The notes below the pieces were generated by a model. That model was not told the DNA's origin. It worked only from the letters and a program-made list of their open reading frames with translations, and did no database searches. From Pictodentalium vernedei (Eukaryota > Mollusca > Scaphopoda > Dentaliida > Dentaliidae), in the NCBI GenBank assembly GCA_031216915.1, contig CM062292.1, positions 1,422,457-1,486,456 on the forward strand: 64,000 nucleotides of DNA. The letters are read 5' to 3'. Every line of letters begins with the position of its first letter. Positions within the stretch are counted from its first letter, which is position 1. A program made the translations under genes and the position numbers. Shown one piece after another: positions 11,686 to 23,893 of the stretch.

Positions 11686-13635
11686 CTACTGTGGAGTGCA
11701 ACAGTCAGGGCAATATGGGTTGTCACATTGATAGCTATCTTGATATGAGGACAAAAGTTTTGTTTTTAATTCATTTTTAAATTCTTTCCTATTTTCTATA
11801 TTTCGTAATCCAGGTTCCAATTCATTCCAAATTTTGGGAAGGGCATATGCAGGCAGCCTGTCTAATGCTTTTGTTCGGGTTTTCTCAATACGTACTAGAC
11901 CTGTTTGCCTTGTATTCATGTTTTCTCGGGCAGTGGGAAAGGTACAATAGTGTTCGAAAGAATCCGGTAGATTTCCATTTTTCCAGTCAAACATAAATAG
12001 GCAGGCATGTAGTTTGTACAAATCAGTGACTTTCAGTATCTTATCTTCTACAAATAATGGGTCTGTATGAGAATTGAACCTTTTATTATTTAATATTCTA
12101 AGTGAGCGTTTCTGTATTTTCAGTAGTTTATTGATTCCTCTCGAATTTCCCCATATCTGAATACCATACACCAAATGAGAGTGGACCAAGGAATAATAAA
12201 GCATCTTCATGACATGCTGTGGTAATAGTTTTTTTGCCTTGTTCAGAGTATAATTTGCCCATCCAATCTTAGAACATATTTTTGATGACAAGAGATTGAG
12301 AGATGTAGAACGACTGATATCATTTATGTATAATAAGAATAAGGTCGGCCCAAGAACTGAGCCCTGTGGGACTCCACATGTCAGTTCTATCGGTTCAGAC
12401 TTTTCTTCACCATGTTGTACATATTGCACTCTATTCGAAAGATAGCTTTTAAACCAACAATTACTAATGCCTCTAAATCCATATTTTTCCATTTTGGTTA
12501 TCAAGATGTTGTGGTTTATCGTATCGAATGCCTTGGATAGGTCAAGGAATGTCGCTAATGTATTGTTTTTACTTTGCTTGTTATTTTCCGAACCTACAGA
12601 TTTCAGTAATTGCATTACTAAATGTATGGTAGAATGATTTTTCCGAAATCCATATTGATGTTTATATAAGATATCAAATGTTTCAAGATATTTCGTGATT
12701 CTATTGCCCATGAGCTTTTCTAATACTTTAGACAAAACTGGTAAGATACTTATCGGCCGATAATTATTAAATACATGCTCATCTCCAGTTTTAAAAATCG
12801 GAATAACTCTCGCTATCTTCATCCTATCAGGGACTATACCGTACATAAAAGACAAGTTAATAATGTGAGCTAAAGGAAGAGCTATTGTGTTAATTGAGTG
12901 TTTGATGAGGTTTGAAGTAATGCCATCACTATCCTCAGTATTTTTGGATCTAAGTGAATTGATAACGGCAACTACCTCGTATTCAGTTGTTGGAGTTATG
13001 TAGAAACTGTTTGGTTGATTATTATCCATGAAGTCCAGGAAGCTTTTTTGAGGTTTATTTATTTGTTCGCTAGTGCGTTTTCCTATGTTTGCGAAAAAGT
13101 TATTGAATTCCTGGGCTATTTCATTTGGGTTGTTTATTTCTTTATTATTTTCTGTTACGAAAAATTGTGGCAAAGCGGTACAATGGTTGGTTTTAAGTAG
13201 AGCATCGTTAATAATTTGCCACGTTCTGTGTAAGTTGCCCTTGTTTTCTGATAGTATGTTTGAATAGTACATTGCTTTACTTTGTTTTTTAATCTTGTTA
13301 AATATTTTACAATAGTTTTTATATTTTCTAATATTCTGCTCAGTTGGGTGTCTGAGTTTTTTGTTATAAAATTTAGATTTATTATTCGATGAGATTAAGA
13401 GTCCTTTCGTCATCCAGGGTTTTTGTCTCATAGATTTTTTCCTTAATCGAGTATTTTTCAGAGGAAAGGCATTTTCAAAGGCTGATAGATAGATGTCCAT
13501 AAAACTGTTATATGCAAGATTCGGACAATTACATTCGAACACAGGAGAAAAGTCACTTTGAGACAGGAGCATTTTGAAGTCAGCTATACTGTCTGGATTA
13601 ATTTTACGCTTTTGAATTATTGGAAGAGTGTCATA
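11686..13635 (-). pseudogene. LINE ORF2 remnant: reverse transcriptase lacking its catalytic YADD block
   Basis: The ATG-started frame is 628 residues (13572 down to 11686), but the frame stays open upstream to the truncation point near 13635. The Met at 13572 is therefore internal and the true N-terminus with the endonuclease is lost. Residues 1-130 are the linker typical of this group (KPWMTKGL at 51-58). The reverse transcriptase follows: YRPISILP at 271-278, [11 protein letters not shown] at 305-315, motif A LDLSKAFD at 343-350 with catalytic Asp344, and motif [11 protein letters not shown] at 400-409. [10 protein letters not shown] (411-420) should be followed within about 20 residues by F/YADD, but the frame jumps near residues 427-430 (about position 12290) straight to thumb-region sequence, [14 protein letters not shown]. 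Motif C and its two aspartates, with motifs D and E, are missing in frame, so the product would be inactive. The C-terminus [10 protein letters not shown] looks complete. No stop or frameshift is present otherwise. Confidence 0.9.
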
Positions 13636-13636
13636 G

Positions 13637-13644
13637 GTGTTAGA
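13637..13644. repeat. Target site duplication, right copy
   Basis: GTGTTAGA matching 11090-11097. The satellite resumes here in the phase expected if the LINE were removed. Confidence 0.8.
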
Positions 13645-14384
13645 GGTATACCAGCCACCTGTGTCTATTTACATATTGAATTCTGTGTTAGATGTATACC
13701 AGCCATCTGTATCTATTTACATATTGAATTTTGTGTTAGTGGTATACCTGCCATATGTATCTATTTACATACTGAATTCTGAGTTGTCGGCATACCAGCC
13801 ATCTGTATCTATTTACGTATTGAATTCAGTGTTAGAGCTATACCAGCAGTCTGTATCTATTTACATATTGAATTCTGTGTTAGAGGTATACCAGCAATCT
13901 GCATCTATTTGCAAATTGAATTCTGTGTTAGAGGTATACCAGCCATCTGTACCTATTTACATGTTGAATTCTGGGTTAGAGGTATACCAGCCGCCTGTAT
14001 GTATTTACATATTGAATTATGTGTTACAGGTATACCAGCCATCTGTATCTATTGACATATTGAATTCTGCTCTCGCGGTATGCCCGTCGTCTGTATCTAT
14101 TGACATACTGAATTCTGTGCTAGAGGTATTCTGTGCATTACATTCAGAATTCTGTTTTAGATGTATACCAGTCATCTATTTACATACTGAATTCTGTGTT
14201 AAAGGCATACCAGTCACCTGTATCTATGTACATACTGAATTCTGTGTTAGAGGTATAGCAGCCATCTGTATCTATTTACATATTGAATTTTTGTGTTAGA
14301 TGTATACCATTCATCTACATCTATTTGCATATGGAACTCTGTTTTAGATGTATACCTGCCATCTGTACCTATTGAAATATTGAA

Positions 14385-15920
14385 TTCTGTGTTGGAGGTA
14401 TACCTGCCATCTGTATCTATTTACATACTGAATTCTGTGTTGGAGGTATAATACCATCTCTATCTAATTACAAACAGAATTCGGTGTTAGAGGTATACCG
14501 GCCATCTGTCTCTATTTACATATTGAATTCTGTGTTATATGTATTCCATTCATCTACATCTATTTGTATATTGAATTCTGTGTTAGAGATATACCTGCCA
14601 TATGTATCTATTGACATATTGAATTCTGTGTTAGCGGCATACCAGCCATCTGTATCTATTTACGTATTGAATTCTGTGTTAGAGCTCTACCAGCCGACAG
14701 TATCTATTTACATATGGAATTCTGTTTTAGAGGTATAAGAGCCATCTGTATCTATTTGCATACTGAATTCTGTGTTAGAACTATACCAGCCGTCTGTATC
14801 TATTTACATACTAAATTCTGTGTTAGAGCTATACCAGCCATCTGTATTTATTTACATACTGACTTCTATGCTAGAGGTAAACCAGCCATTTGTATCTATT
14901 TGCATACCGAATTCTGTGTTACAGATACATCAGCAATCTGTATCTATTTACATACTGAATTCTGTTTTAGAGCTATACAAGCCTTCTCTATCTATTTACA
15001 TATTGTATTTTGTGTTAGAGGTATACCAGCCACCTGTATCTATTTACATACTGAATTCTGTGTTATATCTGTACCTGCCGTCTGTATCTATTTACATACT
15101 GTATTCAGTGTTAGAGCTATACCAGCTGTCGGTATTTATTTCATACTGAATTCTGTGCTAGAGGTATACCAGCCATCTGTATCTATATACATACTGAATT
15201 GTGTGTTAGAGATACACCAGCCATCTGTATCTATTTACATACTGAATTCTGTTTTAGAGCTATAATAGCCGTCTGTATCTATTTACATATTGAATTATGT
15301 GTTAGAGGTATACTAGCCATCAGTATCTATTTACATATTGAATTCTTTGTTAGACGTATACCAGCCTCTGTATATATTTACATACTAATGTCTGTGTTAG
15401 AGGTATACCAGCCATCTCTATCTATTTACATATTGAATTCTGTGTTAGAGGTATACCAGCCATCTGTATCTATTTACATGTTGAATTCTGTGTTAGAGGT
15501 ATAGCAGCCATCTGTATCTATTTACATACTGCATTCTGTGTTAGAGGTATGCCAGCCATCTGTATCTATTTACATATTGAAATCTGTGTTAATGGTATAC
15601 CTGCCATCTGTATCTATTTACATATTGAATTCTGTGTTAGAGGTATACCAGATATCTGTATCTATTTACATAGTGAATTCTGTGTTAGAGGTATATCACC
15701 GTCAGTCTCTATTTACATACTGAATTCTGTGTCAGAGGTATACCAGCTGTCTATATGTATTTACATATTGGACTCTGTGTACCAGCCAACTGTATCTATT
15801 TAAACATTGCATTCTGTGTTAGAGGTATACCAGCCATCTGTATCTATTTACACATTGAATTCTACTCTAGCGGTATACCCGCCATCTGTATCTATTGACA
15901 TACTGAATTCTGTGTTTGAG
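14385..15920. repeat. ~1.5-kb higher-order module, first of six copies
   Basis: A recognisable string of about 32 monomers beginning near TTGGAGGTATAATACCATCT. The same string starts near 24386, 30523, 32109, 35947 and 37532, and corresponding points inside it (14484, 24485, 30622, 32208, 36046, 37631) hold across the module. The copies at 30523/32109 and 35947/37532 are tandem pairs 1586 and 1585 bp apart. Copies differ at only scattered bases by eye. Confidence 0.85.
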
Positions 15921-18691
15921 GTATACCAGCCATCTATATCTATTTACATACTGTATTCCATGTTGGAGGTATACGAGTCATATGTATTTATTTACATACT
16001 GTAACCTGTGTTAGAGTTACAACAGCCATCTGTATGTATCTACATATTGAATTCTGAATAAGAAGTCCACCAACCATCCATATCTATTTGCGTATTGAAT
16101 TCTGTGTTAGAAGTATACCAGCCATCGGTGTCTGTTCACATATACAATTCTGTGTTGGAGGTTCACCAGCCATCTGTATCTATTTACATACTGAATTCGG
16201 TGTTAGAGGTATACCAGCCATCTGTCTCTATTTACATATTGAATTCTGTGTTATATGTATTCCATTCATCTGCATCTATTTGTATATTGAATTCTGTGTT
16301 AGAGATATACCTGCCATATGTATCTATTGACATATTGAATTCTGTGTTAGCGGCATACCAGCCATCTGTATCTATTTACGTATTGAATTCTGTGTTAGAG
16401 CTATACCAGCCGTCTGTATCTATTTACATATTGAATTTTGTGTTTCAGGTATACCAGCCGTCTGAATCTATTTACATAATAAAATCTGTGCTGTAGGTAT
16501 TCCAGCCATCTGTATCTATATGGATATTGAATTCGGTGTTAGAGGTATACCAGCCATCTCTATATTTCCGCACTGAATTCTGGGTTAGAGGAATACCAGC
16601 CATATGTATCTATTTACATATTGAATTCTGCGTAGGAGCTATACCAGCCATCTGTACCTGTTAACATATTGAATTCCGGGTTCGAGGTATACCAGCCATC
16701 TGTGTCTATTTACATATTGAATTCCGCGTTAGAGGTATACCAGCCATCTGTATCTATTTACATATTCAAATCTTCATTATCGGTGTAGTAGCCCTCTGAA
16801 TCTATTTACATGCTGTATTCTGTGCTTGGGGTATACCAGCCATCTATATCTATTTACACCCTGAATTCTATGTTTGAGGTATACCAGTCATCTCTATTTA
16901 TTTACATAGTGTATCCTGTGTTTGAGGTACAACAACCGTCTGTATGTATCTACATATTGAATTCTGAATCAGCGGTTCACCAACCATCCATATATATTTG
17001 CATATTGAATTCTGTGTTAGACGTATACCAGCCATCTGTATCGGTTCACATATGCAATTATGTGTTAGGGGTACACTAGCCGTCTGTATCTATTTACATA
17101 CTGAATTCTGTGCTAGAGGTATACCTGCCATCTGTATCTATTTGCCTACTAAATTCTGTGTTATAGGTATACCGGCCATCTCTATCTATTTACACACTGG
17201 ATTCTATGTTTGAGGTATACCGACCATCTGTACTTACTTACATACAGAATTCTGTGTTAGAGGTACACCAACCATCTGAATGTATCTACATATTTAACTC
17301 TGAATAAGAGGTAAACCAACCATCCGTATCTATTTGCATATTGAAGTCTGTGCTAGAGGTATACCAGCCGTCTGTATCTAATTACATATTGAATTCTGTG
17401 TTAGAGCAATACCAGCCGTCTGTATCTATTTACACATTGAATTCCGTGTTAGAGAATACCAGCCATTTGTATCTATATACATAGTGAATTCTCTGTTAGA
17501 GGTATATCCGCCATCTATCTATTGACATACTGAATTCTGTGCTTGAGGTATACCAGCCATCTATATCTATTTACATACTGTATTACATGTTAGAGGTATA
17601 CCAGCCATCTGTATTTATTTACATACTGTATCCTGTGTTAGAGGTACAACAGCCATCTGGATGTATCTACATATTGAATTCTGAATAAGAAATACACCAA
17701 AAGTCAGTATCTATTTGCGTATTGAATTCTGTGTTAAAAGTATACCAGCCATCTGTGTCTGTTCACATATACAATTCTGTGTTAGAGGTACACCAGCCAT
17801 CTGTATCTATTTACATACTGAATTCTGTGCTAGAGGTATACCGGCCATCTGTATCTATTTGCCTACTAAATTCTGTTTTAGAGCTATGCCAGTCGTCTGT
17901 ATCTATTTACATGTTGAGTTTTATGTTTCAGGTATACCATCCACCTGTGTCTATTTACATATTGAATTCTGTGTTAAAGTTATACCAGCCGTCTGTATCT
18001 ATTTACATACTAAAATCTGTGCTATAGGTATTCCAGCAGTCTGTATCTATATGGATATTGAATTCGGTGTTAGAGGTATACCAGCCATGTCTATATATTT
18101 ACGCACCAAATTCTGGGTTAGAGGAATACCAGCCATATGTATCTATTTACATATTGAATTCTGCGTAAGCGCTATACCAGCCATCTGTATCTGTTTACAT
18201 ACTGAATTCCGAGTTCGGGGTATACCAGCCATCTGTGTCTATTTACATATTCAATTCCGTGTTAGAGGTATACCAGCCATCTGTATCTATTTACATTTTA
18301 CATATTGAAATCTGCACTATCGGTGTAGCAGCCATCTGAATCTATTTACATACTGTATTCTGTGCTTGAGGTATACCAGCCATCTGTATCTATTTACATC
18401 TATTTACATCCTGAATTCTATGTTAGAGGTATACCAGCCATCTGCATTTATTTACATAGTGTATCCTGTGTTAGATGTACAACTGACGTCTGTAGGTATC
18501 TACATATTGAATTCTGAATCAGCGGTTCACCAACCATCCGTATCTATTTGCATATTGAATTTTGTGTTACACGTATACCAGCCATCTGCATTGATTCACA
18601 TATGCAATTCTGTGTTAGGGGTTCACCAGCCATCTGTATCTATTTACATACTGAATTTTGGGCTAGAGGTATACCAGCCATCTGTATCTAT

Positions 18692-21600
18692 TTGCCTACT
18701 AAATTCTGTGTTATAGGTATACCAGCCATCTCTATCTATTTACATACTGGATTCTAGGTTTGGGGTATACCGACCATCTGTACTTACTTACATACAGAAT
18801 CCTGTGTTAGAGGTACACCAGCCATCTGAATGTATCAACATATTTATTCTGAATAAGAGGTACACCAAGCATCCGTATCTATTTGCATATTGAAGTCTGT
18901 GCTTGAGGTATACCAGCCATCTGTATCTAATTACATATAGAATTACGTGCTAGAGCAATACCAGCCATCTGTATCTATTTACATATTGAATTCTGTGTTA
19001 GCGCAATACCAGCCGTCTGTATCTATTTACATATTGAATTCTGTGTTAGAGAATACCAGCCATTTGTATCTATATACATAGTGAATTCTCTGTTAGAGGT
19101 ATGCCAGCCATCTGTATCTATGTTAATATTGAATTCTGTGTTAGAGGTATACCAACAATCTGTATCTATTTAAATAGTGAATTCTGTGCTAGAGGTATAC
19201 CCGCCATCTGTATCTATTGACATACTGAATTCTGTGCTTGAGGTATACCAGCCATCTATATCTATTTACATTCTGTTTTCCATGTTAGAGGTATACCAGC
19301 CATCTGTATTTATTTACATACTGTATCCTGTGTTAGAGGTACAATAGCCATCTGTATGTATCTACATATTGAATTCTGAATAAGAAGTACACCCACCATC
19401 CGTATCTATTTGCATATTGAATTCTGTGTTAGACGTATACCAGCCATCTGTGTCTGTTCACATATACAATTCTATGCTAGAGATACATCAGCCCTCTGTA
19501 TCTATTTACATACTGAATTCTGTGCTACAGGTATACCAGCCATCAGCATCTATTTGCCTACTAAATTCTGTTTTAGAGCTATATCAGCCGTTTGTATCTA
19601 TTTACATATTGAATTCTGTGTTTGAGGTATACCATCCACCTGTATCTATTTGCATATAGAATTCTGTGTGAAAGTTATACCAGCCGTCTGTATCTATTTA
19701 CATACTAAAATCTGTGCTATAGGTATACCAGCCATCTGTATCTATTCACATGCTCTATTCTGTGTTTGAGATATACCAGCCATATGTATCTATTCGCATA
19801 TTGAATTCTGTGTTAGTGGCATACCAGCCCCCTCTATCTATTTACGTATTGAATTCTGTGTTATAGGAAAACCAGCCGTCTGTATGTATTTACATATTGA
19901 ATTCTCTGTTAGAATATACCACCCATCTGTATCTATTTACGTATTGAATTCTGTGTTAGAGGTATACAAGCCATCTGAATCTATTTGCACATTGAATTCT
20001 GTGCTAGAGGTACCAGCCATCTGAATCTATTTACATATTGAATTCTGTGTTAGAGGTATACCAGCCATCTGTATCTATTTACATATTGAATTCTGTTTTA
20101 GAGGTAAACCAGTCATCTGTATCTATTTACTTATTGAAATCTGTGTTAATGGTATACCTGCCATCTGTATCTATTTACATATTGAATTCTGTGTTAGAGG
20201 TATACCAGATATCTGTATCTATTTATATAGTGAATTCTGTGTTACAGGTATATCGCCATCTGCCTCAATTTACGTATTGAATTCTGTGTTAGAGGTATAC
20301 ATTCCATCTGTATGCATTTACATATTGAATTCTGTGTTAGAGGTATACCAGACAACTGTATCTATTTACACATTGCATTCTGTGGTAGAGGTATACCAGC
20401 CATCTGTATCTGTATTTATTTACATACTGAATTCTGTGGTAGAGCTATACCAGCTATCCGTATCAATTTTGACATTGAATTTTGTGTTAGAGGTATACCA
20501 GCAATCTGTTTCTATTTACATACTGAATTCTGTGTTAGTGGTCTACCTGCCCTCTGTATCGTATCTATTTACACAATGAATTCTGCGCTAGCGGTATAGC
20601 AGCCATCTGAATCTATTTATATACTGTTTTCTGTGCTAGAGGTATACCAGCCATCCGTATCTATTTACATACTGAATTCTGTGTAAGAGGCACACCTGCC
20701 ATCTCTATCTATTTACATACTGAATTCTGTGTTAGAGGTATACCAACCATCTGTATATATTTACACATTGAATTCTGTGTTAGAGCTATACTGGCCATCT
20801 GTATTTTTTTACCCATTGAATTTTGTGTCTGGGCTATACCAGCCATCAGTATCTATTTACATATTGAATTCTGTGTTAGAGGTACACCTGCCGTCTCTAT
20901 CTATTTACATACAGAATTCTGTGTTAGAGGTATACCAGCCATCTGTATCTATTTACACATTGAATTCTGCGTTAGAGGTATACCAGCCATCTGTATCTAT
21001 TTGCCCATTGAATTCTGTGTTAGAGCTATACCAGCCATCTGTATCTTTTTACCCATTGAATTCTGAGTTAAAGGAATACCAGTCATATGTATCTATTTAC
21101 ACATTGAATTCTGTGTTAGAGGTATACAAGCCATCTGTATATATTTACATGTTGAATTCTGTGTTAGAGGTATACCAGCCATCTGTATCTATTTACATAC
21201 CGAATTATGTGTTAGATGTATACCATTTAGTCATCTATATCTATTTACATATTGAATTCTGTGTTAGAGGTATACCAGCCATCTGTATCTATTTACATAC
21301 TAATTTCTGTGTTAGATGCATACCATTCATCTGCATCTATTTGCCTACTAAATTCTGTGTTATAGGTATACCAGCCATCTCTATCTATTTACATACTGGA
21401 TTCTAGGTTTGTGATATACCGACCATCTGTACTTACTTACATACAGAATCCTGTGTTAGAGGTGCACCAGCCATCTCAATGTATCAACATATTTATTCTG
21501 AATAAGAGGTACACCAACCATCCGTATCTATTTGCATATTGAAGTCTGTGCTAGAGGTATACCAGCCATCTGTATCTAATTACATATAGAATTAAGTGCT

Positions 21601-23893
21601 AGAGCAATACCAGCCATCTGTATCTATTTACATATTGAATTCTGTGTTAGAGCAATACCAGCCGTCTGTATCTATTTACATATTGAATTCTGTGTTAGAG
21701 AATACCAGCCATTTGTATCTATATACATAGTGAATTCTCTGTTAGAGGTATGCCAGCCATCTGTATCTATGTTAATATTGAATTCTGTGTTAGAGGTATA
21801 CCAACAATCTGTATCTATTTAAATAGTGAATTCTGTGCTAGAGGTATACCCGCCATCTGTATCTATTGACATACTGAATTCTGTGCTTGAGGTATACCAG
21901 CCATCTATATCTATTTACATTCTGTTTTCCATGTTAGAGGTATACCAGCCATCTGTATTTATTTACATACTGTATCCTGTGTTAGAGGTACAATAGCCAT
22001 CTGTATGTATCTACATATTGAATTCTGAATAAGAAGTACATCCACCATCCGTATCTATTTGCATATTGAATTCTGTGTTAGACGTATACCAGCCATCTGT
22101 GTCTGTTCACATATACAATTCTATGCTAGAGATACACCAGCCCTCTGTATCTATTTACATACTGAATTCTGTGCTACAGGTATACCAGCCATCAGCATCT
22201 ATTTGCCTACTAAATTCTGTTTTAGAGCTATATCAGCCGTTTGTATCTATTTACATATTGAATTCTGTGTTTGAGGTATACCATCCACCTGTATCTATTT
22301 GCATATAGAATTCTGTGTGAAAGTTATACCAGCCGTCTGTATATATTTACATACTAAAATCTGTGCTATAGGTATACCAGCCATCTGTATCTATTCACAT
22401 GCTCTATTCTGTGTTTGAGATATGCCAGCCGTCTGTATGTATTTACATATTGAATTCTCTGTTAGAATATACCACCCATCTGTATCTATTTACGTATTGA
22501 ATTCTGTGTTAGAGGTATACAAGCCATCTGAATCTATTTGCACATTGAATTCTGTGCTAGAGGTACCAGCCATCTGAATCTATTTACATATTGAATTCTG
22601 TGTTAGAGGTATACCAGCCATCTGTATCTATTTACATATTGAATTCTGTCTTAGAGGTAAACCAGTCATCTGTATCTATTTACTTATTGAAATCTGTGTT
22701 AATGGTATACCTGCCATCTGTATCTATTTACATATTGAATTCTGTGTTAGAGGTATACCAGATATCTGTATCTATTTATATAGTGAATTCTGTGTTACAG
22801 GTATATCGCCATCTGCCTCAATTTACGTATTGAATTCTGTGTTAGAGGTATACATTCCATCTGCATGCATTTACATATTGAATTCTGTGTTAGAGGTATA
22901 CCAGACAACTGTATCTATTTACACATTGCATTCTGTGGTAGAGGTATACCAGCCATCTGTATCTGTATTTATTTACATACTGAATTCTGTGGTAGAGCTA
23001 TACCAGCTATCCGTATCAATTTTGACATTGAATTTTGTGTTAGAGGTATACCAGCAATCTGTTTCTATTTACATACTGAATTCTGTGTTAGTGGTCTACC
23101 TGCCCTCTGTATCGTATCTATTTACACAATGAATTCTGCGCTAGCGGTATAGCAGCCATCTGAATCTATTTATATACTGTTTTCTGTGCTAGAGTTATAC
23201 CAGCCATCCGTATCTATTTACATACTGAATTCTGTGTAAGAGGCACACCTGCCATCTCTATCTATTTACATACTGACTTCTGTGTTAGAGGTATACCAAC
23301 CATCTGTATATATTTACACATTGAATTCTGTGTTAGAGCTATACTAGCCATCTGTATTTTTCTACCCATTGAATTTTGTGTCTGGGCTATACCAGCCATC
23401 AGTATCTATTTACATATTGAATTCTGTGTTAGAGGTACACCTGCCGTCTCTATCTATTTACATACTGAATTCTGTGTTAGAGGTATACCAGCCATCTATA
23501 TCTATTTACACATTGAATTCTGTGTTAGAGGTATTCCAGCCATCTGTATCTATTTGCCCATTGAATTTTGTGTTACAGCTATACCAGCCATCTGTATCTT
23601 TTTACCCATTGAATTCTGAGTTAAAGGAATACCAGTCATATGTATGTATTTACACATTGAATTCTGTGTTAGAGGTATACAAGCCATCTGTATATATTTA
23701 CATGTTGAATTCTGTGTTAGAGGTATACCAGCCATCTGTATCTATTTACATACCGAATTATGTGTTAGATGTATACCATTTAGTCATCTATATCTATTTA
23801 CATATTGAATTCTGTGTTAGAGGTATACCAGCCATCTGTATCTATTTACATACTGATTTCTGTGTTAGATGCATACCATTCATCTGCATCTAT
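18692..23893. repeat. 2649-bp tandem duplication of satellite block
   Basis: Copy 1 is 18692-21340 and copy 2 is 21341-23893. The offset is 2649 bp up to about 22425 and 2553 bp afterwards, because copy 2 lacks exactly 96 bp (two monomers) next to GAGATATGCCAGCC. The joint is visible where TTGCCTACTAAATTCTGTG (start of the block) replaces the TTGCATATTG expected at 21341; in copy 2 the ancestral sequence continues instead at 23893. Confidence 0.88.

Larger units (their letters stand above)
11098..13636 (-). mobile_element. 5'-truncated LINE (CR1/L2/Jockey-like) inserted in the 48-bp satellite
   Basis: A non-LTR retrotransposon about 2.54 kb long, in minus orientation. It has a partial reverse-transcriptase ORF, about 590 bp of 3' untranslated sequence and a short (TATC)n tail at its 3' end (11098-11111). 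The endonuclease region expected upstream of the reverse transcriptase is absent, as is usual after incomplete target-primed reverse transcription. Satellite flanks both sides and an 8-bp target duplication is present, so the array is older than the insertion. The clade is judged from the PWMTKGL linker, the LDLSKAFD and [10 protein letters not shown] motifs and the C-terminal cysteine cluster; it is certain only to the level of a CR1/L2/Jockey-like LINE. Confidence 0.92.

Noticed and set aside
13015-13267. Plus-strand frames of 61-64 residues opposite the LINE
   Set aside because: Antisense shadows of the reverse-transcriptase ORF.
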